The notes beneath the pieces were generated by a model that saw only the letters and a program-made list of their open reading frames with translations, was not told the origin of the DNA and made no database searches. A DNA stretch of 64,000 nt from the NCBI RefSeq assembly GCF_014805625.2, contig NW_023998455.1:3558197-3622196 (forward strand), given 5' to 3'. Both the position numbers and the translations under genes were made by a program. Below, in pieces: positions 53,578 through 62,239 of the stretch (the first letter of the stretch is position 1; every line of letters begins with the position of its first letter). The stretch is from Glossina fuscipes (lineage: Eukaryota > Arthropoda > Insecta > Diptera > Glossinidae).

Positions 53578-53673
53578 GTTACATCACGCACAAGCTCAAT
53601 CCATTAAATTTTGATAAGGAAGTGGCGAGATTTATAAGTGAACTCGTCATTAATTTCCAAGAATAGCTAAAGG

Positions 53674-53705
<32 letters not shown>

Positions 53706-56700
53706 GTTACATCACGCACCAGTAATTTTTATTATAATAACTGTATATCCGAAATTGAGCCGCTGCCTTTCGGAAAAATATTCCCGAATAGCTAAAGAGC
53801 GAGTTACATTATCATCGAAGCGACTTTTACATATCGAGAATAATAAAATAGAATTAAACTGGGTAAATAGAAGGGCCGATGTCCTAAGAGTAGTTATTTC
53901 AATTTCGTCAATAGCCAAACGTAGTAGCATTAAGTGAAGAGCCTTTTTTTTAAATTTAACAACTATCAGACGGAGTTAAACCAAGCCAATAGAGCGGCCT
54001 TATATCTTTTGCGATTTTTAAATTTCGAGAATAATCGGACAGAATTCAATTAGGTAAAGAGAGCGCCCGATATCGCAAGAGCAGTTTTTCGAATTTCGAG
54101 AATAGAAATAATTTAAGTAAAGAGATTAGTGACCGAAGAGGTTTTTTTTTTAAGTTCAACAACAGTCAGCCGGTCTTAGGCTGAGCGAATAGGGCGTCCG
54201 ATGGCTTTAAAGCAGTTTATAAGTATAGGAATAGATAAAACCTGGAACAAGCTTTTTATAAGTGCTACACCAGTCAGGCGGATTTAGATCAAGCGAATAG
54301 AGCGATCTCTATATCCTGGAAGCGATTTTTGTGATTTTCGAGAACAGACGGACTAAGCTAAATCAAGCGAACGAGTCGATCGAAGTGAGTACTCGAAGCT
54401 AATTTGTTCAATTTCGCAAATAATCAAATAGAATTAAATAAGTTAATAAGTAGGCCAGTAATCCAAGAGGTTTTTAGTTTATTCTCAAGAATAGTCAGGC
54501 GAAGCTAAATTAATAGAATAGATCGGTCAATGTTGACAGAGTGGTCTTTTGAATGTAGAAAAACAGTTAAATAATTTTTTCCTTTAGATGATGTGTGTCA
54601 AAGGTTCGCCTTAAGGCGAGTCTATCGCACTTGCTGCTTTACCTTAGTTTTTTTATTTAGTTTTCCTATGCGAGTTGTCGCATTTTAATCCGTCGCAATT
54701 TAAAGTTGTTGCTTTTTTCGTTTTCGTTTTCTCTCGTTAGCGTTTCAGCGTATGTGTGTGCATGTGTGTGTGAGTGTGTGTGTGATCTATGCATCACATA
54801 TTACATTTGCGGTTTGCAATAATGTAGATTTCGTTTAGCGGTACATCTACTTTACTCTTTTTCTTTTTTTTTTTTTTTTTTTTTTTTGAACATATATACT
54901 TACATTTCTACGCGGCGGTAGTGCCTTTTTAATACAAATAAATAAAAAAAAATGATTGTCTGATCTTCATTATTGTATATTTAGGAGTACATGCAATATA
55001 CATATATATGTGTGTGCATATGCATAGGTATGAATGTATTGTACATATAGTTTGAATAGTAATGGATTCAATAAGCTGAGAACTTTTATCAAAACATTTA
55101 AATGTAAATTAATTACAATAATCAAAAAAATGTTTCTATTTTTTTTTTTTTTATTTTTCGTCACAAATTTTGTATTTGTCTGTCCACATTATCTGTTTTA
55201 TGGAAATTCTAATCACTTTGTGATTTTTGAAAAGCATAGTGGTCGTAGTAGTAGTAGTAGTAGTAGTAGTAGTTAGTGATTTTGGGTTTTCAAGCGTGTA
55301 TTGAATTCATTTCAAAGGAAATATTAATTAGGAAACATAATAGAAAACTATATAATATATAATTGAAGAATGTCTTTCTTTCATTCGATTTGATTCATTA
55401 TCCGAAAGATGTTCGCTATAGTTTTTAAAAATTTTCAATGGAAATGAATATAAATAAATATAAATTAAAGCTTTTAGGATATAACTCTCAGCAACCTGTC
55501 GCGTTCATTTTCTCCGAAATTGCAAATCGAGATAAATTACAAATATGCAAATTTCAATTTTTTTAGAAATTATCGTTCAATGTTCATCAAAGTTAGATAT
55601 GAGTCACTTACGGTACTGAATTAACCTAAAAAAAAAAAAAGAAAAAAATGCAGCTTCAAAAGCCAATAGAAAGTTGGCTTGGAATGAAAATGTAGTAAGC
55701 GCACATGTCCGTCCGTCTCTCGCAAAAGCAACCAAGAAAGCAATGTTCTTCTTAGTTTGGGTAGCTGTACCGCATTCCTTATATTCTCCAGTCCCGGCCT
55801 ATTTAGGAGATTATTACCTGATATATATATATATATATATATATTTATGCTGTATATTTCGATTATTAAGCCTTGAAACACATATACTTTAAATAAAGTG
55901 GAATTTTTACAAAAACAAAATATACATATACTTTTATTGCTATTTAGTAGTGTTTAGTATTATTATTTAAATGATACCCAACCGATAGAGAAAATGGGGA
56001 AAGGGGTGTAGAAGTGATATGTGCTTAAATAAAAATTTCTTTTTTTCATAAAAATTCAACATTTTTCTACAAATATATAATTCTTTTTATACTCATCAGC
56101 CGACAGGTTGAGGGGCATGTTCGTTAAGTCAAAATGTTTGCAACACCTGGAATCAAGTCTGAAAGAATTCTAAATCGACTTAAGCATATCCGTCTGTCTG
56201 TCTGTGACAAACATTTTTCCAAATTGTAAAAACGAAGCTAAGATTGCAAGCTCGTGCAGGCAGATTGGTATTGAAATTGAGCCAAATCGATCAGAAGGTA
56301 TGGTTGGTTACTTTTATACAATATTACAAGCAATAATAATAAATTTACATTTATATTCTATGGGTGGCCTGCAGTATTTGTACAAAAATGGGAGAAAATC
56401 AGCCACGCCTATTCTATATTATAGAAACATTTGCAGCATTCAGAAAGAATATTCAGAGACTATATAATCGCTTATTATCAAAGATTTGGTCGCGGCCGAA
56501 TATAATTTTCTTATTTGTGTAGTTTGACGAGTGCTTTTTTAGTTAGTTTAGGGTCATAAATATCAATCGTAAAAGAAGGGACTCTTGGAAAAATTCCACT
56601 TCCCAATAATTCTAATTGTACTGTTTATTCTTATGAGACCGTGCAAGTCTAGAAAGACGAATTTTCGAAATATGGGTGAAGTTTGTGCGGACTTTGAAAG

Positions 56701-57678
56701 AATATATTATATATAATGAAGGTCACTCTCTGAATCGATCTAAGCTTGTCTATCTGCCTTGTTTTCTTGTGTTCATAGACCTGCCTTTCATTATACCAAT
56801 CGATTCGAAATCACGTTCTACACTTTCTTCAAATTGAAAGAAAATGTGTTAACTTCCGATATTTCAGCTAATCTTTGAATAAACCAAGGTTTTATTATCC
56901 ACTTGAATTTTTTTTTTTTTTTTTTTTTGAGAAAACACACAGACAGAGATGTGGTAAAGCAATTTTCGGAATGCAAACAGTGCGTTTAACACCTCGAACA
57001 GTTTAATAAAACATTTTATTATAAGATTCCATGTACGAGATAAGTTAAAATAGTTCCATTTCAGTATTTTGTCTAAATTGCATGAGAATATTATTTCTTT
57101 TCAAATAAATTTGCAATTATCCCACAGATGGTTGCACAGTTGAGAGCCATTGTACATTGTGCTAGAATAAATAACAATTTAATTATTTTAATATTTTTTG
57201 AAATTTTTTCCGTTAATTTAGATAATGATCATATTTTAGTAAAATCATTTTTTACAAGCTTTTTTTACATGACATATGCGCTTATAGAATATTTATCTAC
57301 TAATACCACTACTATTACTATTATTACAAGTATTTTCTGTATTATTTTTCTTTTAGGTTTTATTTCCTTTAATTTTCGCCGGTATGTTAGGTAAATGTGA
57401 TGTGGAGGCAAATGTAGCGGGCGGTGGCACATCTGGCCAGGCGGGCGCCGTACGTTGGGGCATAGCGATGTGTTTGCGCAGTTTCGTTGATCAGGAAATG
57501 TTGGAGGCAATGCAGTTAGGTAAATTATTCAAATTTATTGAGAACAATTTTTTTTTATTGATCTTTGGTTGATTGTTTGTCTTAAGCTGGCTTGCTGACA
57601 CGTGACTATCGTAGACGTGAACGCAAAAAGTTTGGCCAGGAGGGTGCACGCCGCAAATATACATGGAAGAAACGTTAA
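25859..57678 (+). CDS. mRpS9: Mitochondrial ribosomal protein S9 (uS9m), eight exons with a 30-kb intron
   Basis: Small-subunit protein of the mitochondrial ribosome. Exons: 25859-25951, 26028-26234, 26298-26471, 26533-26618, 26676-26920, 26988-27103, 57357-57519, 57587-57678. All phases close, giving 391 aa against about 395 in Drosophila by memory. The N-terminal half is the mitochondria-specific extension ([32 protein letters not shown]). The uS9 domain starts at [20 protein letters not shown]. Exon 6 ends in DIQPREQ and exon 7 resumes [16 protein letters not shown] with the S9 signature [15 protein letters not shown]. Exon 8 carries the basic end [14 protein letters not shown]. The family sequence is continuous across the 27104-57356 gap, so no exon is missing and the intron is 30,253 bp. 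That intron encloses the pyrexia gene on the other strand. 3' ends converge with ArgRS-m. Confidence 0.93.
27104..28709. other. Start of mRpS9 intron 6, 3' flank of pyrexia
   Basis: AT-rich non-coding sequence with a TA run at about 27838-27860 and a CT microsatellite at 28682-28710 directly behind the pyrexia stop codon on the opposite strand. No additional exon consistent with mRpS9 phase was found. Confidence 0.6.
28710..37295 (-). CDS. pyx: TRPA-family thermosensitive channel Pyrexia (two coding exons)
   Basis: Heat-gated TRPA cation channel of sensory neurons. Exon 1 (minus strand) is 37295-37180, starting [10 protein letters not shown] and ending at a GTGAGT donor; exon 2 is 31548-28710 after a TTTTCTTTTTAG acceptor. 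The split codon CG|A gives Arg39 and the product is 984 aa, near the roughly 956 aa of Drosophila. About nine to ten ankyrin repeats span residues 155-490 (repeated TALHLAA and TPLHCAA cores). Six membrane helices follow: S1 [20 protein letters not shown]2 [14 protein letters not shown]3 [15 protein letters not shown]4 [16 protein letters not shown]5 [15 protein letters not shown], a pore segment [10 protein letters not shown], and S6 [22 protein letters not shown]-terminal coiled coil follows ([17 protein letters not shown]). The frame upstream of the acceptor to 31634 starts on TTG, partly inside a SINE-like element, and is intronic. The whole coding region is nested inside mRpS9 intron 6. 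Confidence 0.94.
31621..31785 (+). mobile_element. tRNA-derived SINE-like element
   Basis: The head contains a perfect RNA polymerase III A box (TGGCCAAGTAG, 31628-31638) and a near-perfect B box (GGTTCAAATCT, 31673-31683) at tRNA-like spacing. Forcing a cloverleaf gives only four of seven acceptor pairs and a mismatched T stem, so it is not a functional tRNA. The A-box flank GTGGCCAAGTAGCTAAG resembles serine tRNA. A roughly 70-nt tail region ends in an ATA repeat (about 31765-31781), typical of SINE tails. Target-site duplication is unclear. Confidence 0.6.
31940..32365 (+). repeat. Interspersed repeat family X, copy 1
   Basis: Shares ordered landmarks with five other places in this window: GCAGAAGCAAGCTTCTAAA, a GTCCGTCTGTC-like stretch, GTGTTTTTTGCTTGTTA, CACTTTTATT with (G/A)AAAATAG(A/G)AAAA, CCACC(C/T)AATAT, and TATAAAAGATTCGGTCACGA at the right end. 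Family identity unknown. Confidence 0.65.
32395..32640 (+). repeat. Interspersed repeat family Y, copy
   Basis: Begins with AGGGTACATTAAGTTAGCGTG, and includes TGTGCAACACCCAGAAGGGCTTAAGGTG and CGATCGATTCAGAATCATTTTCT plus GTCTGTCC. It is the reverse of copies at 41.8-42.3, 48.9-49.1 and 50.2-50.3 kb. Its left end pairs with TGTACCCT at 32370-32377 (inverted match AGGGTACA, 32394-32401). Confidence 0.55.
34015..34215 (+). repeat. Interspersed repeat family Y, copy
   Basis: Shares GGATATATTAAGCTTGTGCGG, a GACTTGAGATAAATCCACCTTT module (reverse of GGTGAGTCTATCTCAAGTC elsewhere), GATTCAAAATCACTT, and a GTCTGTCC-rich segment. Confidence 0.5.
34375..34563 (+). repeat. Tandem duplication, 96-bp period
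   Basis: GAGACCCTACAAAGTA begins at 34375 and again at 34471. Each copy continues with TA-rich sequence, ATTCTTG, GCGTGAAATCCTGAGTTGG, TTAGCCA(A/T)GTCCGTCC and TGTGCGGTGTGTGTTCT. Confidence 0.85.
37900..38810 (-). repeat. Interspersed repeat family X, reverse copy
   Basis: Read on the minus strand, it contains GCAAAAATGATGCTACCG and AAATTCGGCAAAAATAG, then TTGGTATTGAAAGTG, then AAGCTTTAAAAACCCCATAG and a GTCTGCCCATCC stretch. These match, in the same order, 50.39-50.77 kb. Two long open frames on the plus strand here (37929-38297 and 38491-38802) therefore fall in repeat sequence and are not called as genes. Confidence 0.55.
40380..41070 (+). repeat. Interspersed repeat family X, copy
   Basis: Carries CAGAAGCAGGCTTCACCC, CCCATAAAGG, TGCACTTAAACATGTCTATC, CGCAAAAACGAAGATAA, TTGCAAAAGAATTTGAAGATGA-like phrases, CACTTTTATT-type module with GAAAATAGGAAAAAGCAGCC, CCCACCCTATATTATAAA, and the right end GATTCAGTCACGACGGAAT. 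Confidence 0.65.
41850..42310 (-). repeat. Interspersed repeat family Y, copy
   Basis: Contains AAAGTGATTTTGAATCGATT, two GTCTATC/GGGCCTATC modules followed by CAAGTCC, GGAATGTTGCATGCATCCGC and the terminal AATATACCCTG at about 42292. Same ordered phrases as the copies at 48.9 and 50.2 kb. Confidence 0.55.
44050..44600 (+). repeat. Interspersed repeat family X, copy
   Basis: Starts with a head module (AAACATTTGCAACACACCGA, TTTCAGAGACCCCACA) also found reversed at 39.17-39.26 kb. It continues with GAAATGCACCTAAGAATGTC, CCTTCGCAAAAATTAA, GCGTTTTTTGCTTGTT, CACTTTTATTCTAAAAATAG, CGCCCACCTAATATTCTAGA and GGATCACGGGAATGTCTATA. Confidence 0.65.
46030..46990. repeat. Tandem array of about 80-bp units in about 250-bp higher-order repeats
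   Basis: Degenerate units share TTACGAACTTATGATC, CACTAGATACTGATCT and AAAATTTGAAAATAA phrases. One unit type (GATCTGTATGTAGAAGTTAG then AATAATGACACGATGTTAC) recurs starting at 46178, 46435 and 46678, spacings of 257 and 243 bp. Intervening units are different from it but similar to each other, so there is a three-unit higher-order period. The array ends in a GT run at 46929-46966. Confidence 0.8.
48440..49080 (-). repeat. Interspersed repeat family Y, copy
   Basis: The best-conserved part is 48940-49080: AAGACGGACAGACATGAAAG, GATTCTGAATCGATCGGTAC, GGTGAGTCTTTGTGAAGAC, ATCCGCACGAACTCAATATA and CCTTGTACG. The portion to the left (48440-48900) is more diverged and the limit is uncertain. Confidence 0.45.
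50195..51120 (+). repeat. Composite of family Y end and full family X copy
   Basis: 50195-50300 is the family Y end (GGTGAGTATATGTCAAGTCC, GGAATGTTGTACACATCCGC, GTACGGTAT). It is followed directly by the longest family X copy: GACCGCAAATATGAAGCTAT, TTCAAATTTGGTAGAAACAT, TTGGTATTGAAAGTGGGCC, GCGAAAGCAAGCTTCAAAAA, GCATGTCCGTCTG, CGTGTTTTTTGCTCC, CACTTTTATCCTGAAAATC and TGGGTGTAAAAGATTCAG. Confidence 0.6.
53060..53440. repeat. Degenerate tandem repeat, about 75-bp unit
   Basis: About five copies of a unit containing TAGAAAGTAGTAAATAGTA and CCGAGATCTGG. The unit start recurs near 53071, 53145, 53209, 53284 and 53364. Confidence 0.7.
53463..53718. repeat. Direct duplication of about 128 bp with GA microsatellites
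   Basis: Two near-identical copies of CAAGCTCAATCCATTAAATT .. GGAAGTGGCGAGATTTATAA .. GTCATTAATTTCCAAGA, each followed by a GA run and GTTACATCACGCA. The copies start at about 53463 and 53592. Confidence 0.9.
53730..54560. repeat. Satellite-like field of degenerate units
   Basis: Roughly ten diverged units of about 75-85 bp with the recurring phrases TTTCGAGAATA, AGACGGA(A/G)TTAAA, AAGCGAATAGAGCG, and ATATCCTAAGAGCAGTTTTT. Divergence between units is high, which suggests an old array. Boundaries are approximate. Confidence 0.65.
55246..55275 (+). repeat. (GTA)n microsatellite
   Basis: About ten GTA/TAG trinucleotides; the polyserine end of an overlapping open frame is an artefact of it. Confidence 0.9.
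56140..56520 (+). repeat. Interspersed repeat family X, diverged copy
   Basis: Carries AAATGTTTGCAACACCTGGA, a CCGTCTGTCTGTCTGT stretch, TTGGTATTGAAATTGAGCC, ATGGGAGAAAATCAGCCACG, CCTATTCTATATTATAG and TTTGGTCGCGGCCGAATATA. More rearranged than other copies, with a second head fragment (GAAACATTTGCAGCATTCAG) inside. Confidence 0.5.
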
Positions 57679-57721
57679 TTTTTATCCACGCTAATAATCG
57701 AATGTAAAAGTAATGCTATGA

Positions 57722-59650
57722 TTACATTACATTTAAACATTTTAACCCTAAAATATTCATCCCTCTATGTAGAGTGCGTTTCGCAGCTTGAAATAATAAT
57801 AACCGTTGTTTTTGCTTCAATATATTTTCTTCTGTTTTTACCGGCAAACGTTTTAAGCAAAGACTAGTCGAGTTACTGGAATTGAAAAAATTAATTAAAA
57901 AAATGAAACTGTAAAAAAATTTTTTTATAAATTATGTAATTACCATAAATTAAATAAATAATTTACTAAAATGCAAGCTTCAAGCTTTTCTTTCGTTTGC
58001 CACAACACTTGAGGGTATCTCCCCAAAATGTGAAGCAGATCAATGGCTTCTTCCTCATTAAGGTAGTCAAAGCGTCGTTCTACCACATTATCTTCTATTA
58101 AATGTGCATTTTGCTCCAATAAGCTGTATAAGCGGCAGTGTGTGTATTGCAATTTAATGCCAGTATCACCATTCATTTGCAAAGCTTTATCCCAGTTGAA
58201 ATCATAATCTCTTTGTCTACGTTGTTTTAAGTCATTTATGATAACTGCTGTGACACCCAAGACATCGGCAATTTCCTTATTGTTCAAAGAAGCTTTTGTA
58301 TCTAATAAGAAAATTAAAATTAAAATTATATTTTATTAATATGATTTATTTTCGCTTACTTGGACTTTGCGTTTGCTTTTCGAACATTCTTTCCCGAGCT
58401 TCGTCCAATAAATCCTTAAGGAATACTGCCTGACCTTTACGTGTACTCATGCCGTGTATTCGACCAAACTTGATATGTCTTAAGCGATTTTCTTTTATCT
58501 CGTCAAGCAATCTTGAGGTAGTTTTAAAGAGAGCTTTAAAATGATCCGATTGACCATTTTCCACTACATAGAGAATTTCCGAGAATTGGAAACGTTTCCA
58601 ACGATCTATTAGAGCAGCAATATCTCGCGTTAAATACAAAGTCGAACCATCGCTTTTAACAACGGGTACTCTACGGTCTTGCACCTCCACCACTTTTCGG
58701 CCGTCTTTTTCCGGTAGAAGTAGATGCTTTGCTTCAAGCATTCGCAATATTTCCAATATTTGTTTCTGAGAGTACTGAGACTCCCATTCGTACATGTCAA
58801 ATTTAATACCTAAACGTTCGTAAGCGATTTGCAGCTCTTTGATCGTATAATCTCGATATAAGTGCCATTGTTTCGATAGAGAAGACTCACAATTTTCACC
58901 CTCCAGCTGACTGAAAATTTGGCGCGCTCTTTCAGCTATGTTACGATCTATTATCGATGCCTCATTGGCTTTTACATAGGCTTTATATAGAGTTTCTATT
59001 GGAGCTAGTTGTATTTCTCTTTGGGTTACATCTAGCATTTCGACACCAACTTGCAGCATACCCAATTGCGTACCCCAATCCCCAAGATAATTCATTCGTG
59101 TGATCTTATAACCCAACTCCTCATGTAAATTCGCCAAAACGTTGCCTATAATAGTAGAACGTAAATGGCCCACATGAAAAGGTTTAGCTATATTTGGCGA
59201 ACTGAACTCGAATACCATATGTTTATTAGGGAATTCATGTAGTAGATTTTGCTCTTCACAAAGCAAAGTCCTGATATAAGCATCCCTCCGCAAAACAAAT
59301 TCCACTTTGGCTGCCTCTTTGCCTTGAGCAGATAAAAGATGTACATTTTCTACCAGTTCAGTATCATATTGGAAATCCTTTAAGGCTTTTAACGAGGATT
59401 GTAATTGGGCACTATTTTCTTTGGATGGTGTCCAATGTAAAACGAATTTGTTTTCGCTTAAATACTGCTTTTTCGAAGGCACTTCCAGTTCATAATATAT
59501 CCTATTACATTTGAAAAATCCATTTATCTGTTAAAGAAACAAATAAATTTTACATTTTTTTAACATTTTCTTAATGTTATATTTATAAAATAAGGTAAAT
59601 ATTCTTAAGAATACCTTTTCACAGATTTTCTTGCGTACAAAAGTAGACAT
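57722..59650 (-). CDS. ArgRS-m: Mitochondrial arginyl-tRNA synthetase (four exons)
   Basis: Charges mitochondrial tRNA-Arg. Exons on the minus strand: 59650-59615, 59527-58360, 58301-57944, 57875-57722; phases 0, 1 and 2 close exactly, 571 aa. The first exon (MSTFVRKKICEK) plus INGFFKCNR supplies a basic mitochondrial presequence. The class I HIGH motif is HVGH at about 130-133, preceded by EFSSPNIAKPF. The KMSKS equivalent is MSTRKG at about 371-376. The DALR anticodon-binding domain continues LVNYLFNLC|NSTSL across the last junction into QKQRLLLFQAAKRTL and MNILGL near the C-terminus. Without the last splice the frame stops at 57940, losing 51 residues that match the family, so exon 4 is required. 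Convergent with mRpS9 (43 bp between stops) and divergent from lap. A decayed copy of its C-terminal half lies at 12981-13285. Confidence 0.94.
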
Positions 59651-60914
59651 TATTATTCTTTTCCACAAACAGATGTTCAATGAGAGAGCTCTTGCCGGAA
59701 AGAGAAATAGAATATGTGAAGAGAACGATTTTCTGAATAAACAGAGTTGCCGACTTCTAATATTTCTTCAGATATTACCATTAACCCGAAAAACACACGG
59801 CAATGTTATCTACATATGAACAAAATTATGTGATTAGGTAACCACACACAAATTCATGTTGGAAAAATCGAATGAGAAAAAAGAACTCGGGTTAAAAGAA
59901 GAAAAATTTTTATCACGGCAACAGGAAAAAATATTTGTGTTTCTTCACGAAATATAATTTAATAAATTATTTAAAGGGAAAAACGTGAAAGGCAATTACG
60001 TGATTATTAAAAGTCACAATAAAAAAAATAAGGAATATAAATTAAATTTGTTTATAAAATAAAAACGTCAGTAAGGCAAGAAAAATCGAAGATTAAAAAG
60101 GTAGAGGTAACAAATATTTTTAAAGAAAGATAGAAAATGACAAGTTTCATTTCTTAAGAAACTTTGTAATAAAAAATGTGGTTTCAAATAATTAATTAAA
60201 AAGTAAAAAAAAATTCTAAACAAATCTGTATTGACAAAAAAAAGTCATTGTTTAACTTTTTGGACACGTATTGAGAGCCTTACGAAAGCTGAAGAAATTT
60301 TTTTGTGTGACGCGTGTGTGTGTGCATGTGTGATTAAAGAAATTCTTTTTGGTTGAATAGTGAAGAAAAAACCTTAAATGTAAATGTGAACTGTTTACTG
60401 ATCTGTTTTTTGCTCTTATTAGTTTTACTGGGAGCTATGCCATCTGACTGCTTATAGATTTCGCAAACGAGGCATTACATGAAAAGTACATTAGAAAAAA
60501 AATCAATAAATTGAAGTGTTTTAGCTTTGAATAATATCAACAACAATAATAGTAGTAACTAAGAATTCCGATTGTTACAAGTGTTACTTGAATGCTTTTA
60601 TAAATTAAGGGGTGTTTTTATTTATTATTTCTCAATATATTAACAACCTTTATTTTAAGGGGCGTCGATTTTGTAAATCAAATAATTAAACCTTGAAATT
60701 TTGGTTCAGTTACTAGGTCAAAGTGTTTTTGGCGAAAAAGTAACATTATCTTGCTTTTACTTGCTTTAATTTCCAGTTGTCAAAATCTAATCACACTTTG
60801 CATGAGCAGAGAATACGGATAAGAAAACAAAATAAGAATTTAATTTTAATAAGAAAATAAAAAGAAATTTACTGGCTTTACCTAGACGTTAAATAAATTA
60901 AAACAGCAGACATC
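59651..60914. other. Divergent intergenic region between ArgRS-m and lap
   Basis: AT-rich with a short GT run at about 60309-60333. GGCTTTACCTAG near 60874-60885 is a plausible 3' splice site for a lap leader exon (inference). The 62-residue open frame at 59631-59819 has no family resemblance and overlaps the first ArgRS-m exon antisense. Confidence 0.5.
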
Positions 60915-61050
60915 ATGTCTATGGCTGGACAGACTATCAACGATCGGTTGTTGGCCGCACGGCACAGTCTCGCTGGTCAAGGTTTGGCCAAATCTGTGTG
61001 CAAAGCGACAACAGAAGAGTGCATTGGACCTAAGAAAAAACACTTGGATT
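60915..61050 (+). CDS. lap: First coding exon of lap (AP180/PICALM clathrin adaptor)
   Basis: N-terminal 45 residues plus one base of an endocytic clathrin-assembly adaptor of synaptic and other membranes. [20 protein letters not shown] is the family's N-terminal helix, and [14 protein letters not shown] (residues 30-43) is the ANTH-domain lysine-rich phosphoinositide-binding motif. The exon ends HLD|GTAAGT in phase 1, where the family continues with Tyr. The remaining exons lie beyond the right edge, so the gene is truncated by the window, not broken. The first intron is longer than 12.9 kb only if no exon was missed; at least 2.95 kb of it is visible here. The frame running past the donor to 61142 is Lys-rich intron sequence. 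Confidence 0.95.
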
Positions 61051-61782
61051 GTAAGTATAAGAACTATGATAAAAAAAAAAAACCGCAAAAAACTTTTTTT
61101 CCATTGAAAAAGCAAAAAAAAAAAATCAAGTATTGTCTTTAGGAGGAAACCTACATCTAAAGATCTATTGAAAATACGCAGAATTTCCTTAAACGAAGTA
61201 ACTAAGCTAAGAAAGAATATATGATGAATGACCAGCCCAACACATTTAAATAAGCATATGGCTACGGAATTAATTAATACTAAAAGAACCCTTTTTTTAG
61301 TTTTTTTCAGTGATATTAACTAGTCATAGTTTTAGTAAAATTCTCTCAATCAATTTTCTTTTGCTTTTCATAGCAGAGGTGCTGTGAGCTAATGTTGAGC
61401 TGTAGGCTTGCCTATGAAGTCGACTTTGTAATTTTTGCGGCCCCAAGTGTGTTTGCCACAGGCGGATAATCAAACAGGTGGACGGATAGGTTTACATCGA
61501 TTTGCCATTTGACCTCTGAAGTTACTTTCTGGGCGCTTCAACGTAACGTTTCGACTTAATAAATATACCATAACGTCTTGTTGATGTATATGAAAATAAT
61601 TCAAGTTCGGGTGCAAGCATTTAACATCCCTCCAAGCATTAGAAACTTCTGGTGTGCAAAAGTGATCTCGATCAACTAAACAAGAACATTTTTCGTCGAC
61701 AATATACTTAGCCTTTTAAATTAATTTTCTTGTCCGTCGGCCTTGCCATTCCGTCTCGGCTCTCTTCAGATAATTGCTATAA

Positions 61783-61814
<32 letters not shown>

Positions 61815-62239
61815 ACGGAGGAAGGGTTGAATAATATCTCCTTGTGACGCGTAATTAGCATTTACTCTAAATGGTTCGAAAATGTTAAAGTACAATGTCG
61901 AAATTTTTCCATAAAAAAGCATTATTAGGTAGATTAACGATCAAAGCCATTGTAGAATAATAGTATACATGTTTTTTTTTTTTTTAATTTGACCTACCAG
62001 GCATAGAAGTGAACACGATGGTGGTTGGAAAGAATTATAGGTACAGAGAGAAAGGGAAGAAGTTTTTTCTTCTCGCCGCTTTTGCCTTGAAGTTCATTTT
62101 AATTCAGGAAAAGTAATTATATCAAGGGGGCCGGAAAGGGTAATGTAATTTTCCCGCATTAACTTCAAAGAGTTTTTATTTTTAATCAATAAGGTAATAA
62201 CCCCTTATTATCAATAATCTTTTGCTATCTAGTATGCAA

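Larger units (their letters stand above)
37296..57356. other. Gene-free repeat-rich part of mRpS9 intron 6
   Basis: About 20 kb without a recognisable gene on either strand. It holds family X and Y repeats, the 46.0-47.0 kb higher-order tandem array, the 53.0-54.6 kb satellite-like field, and many microsatellites and homopolymers. The open frames here are short, low in complexity, or explained by repeat sequence. The part to the right of pyrexia exon 1 presumably also holds the pyrexia promoter. Confidence 0.6.

Noticed and set aside
61051..61142. Continuation of the lap frame past 61050
   Set aside because: Begins exactly at GTAAGT and is Lys-rich low complexity; the family continues with Tyr after HLD, requiring a split codon.
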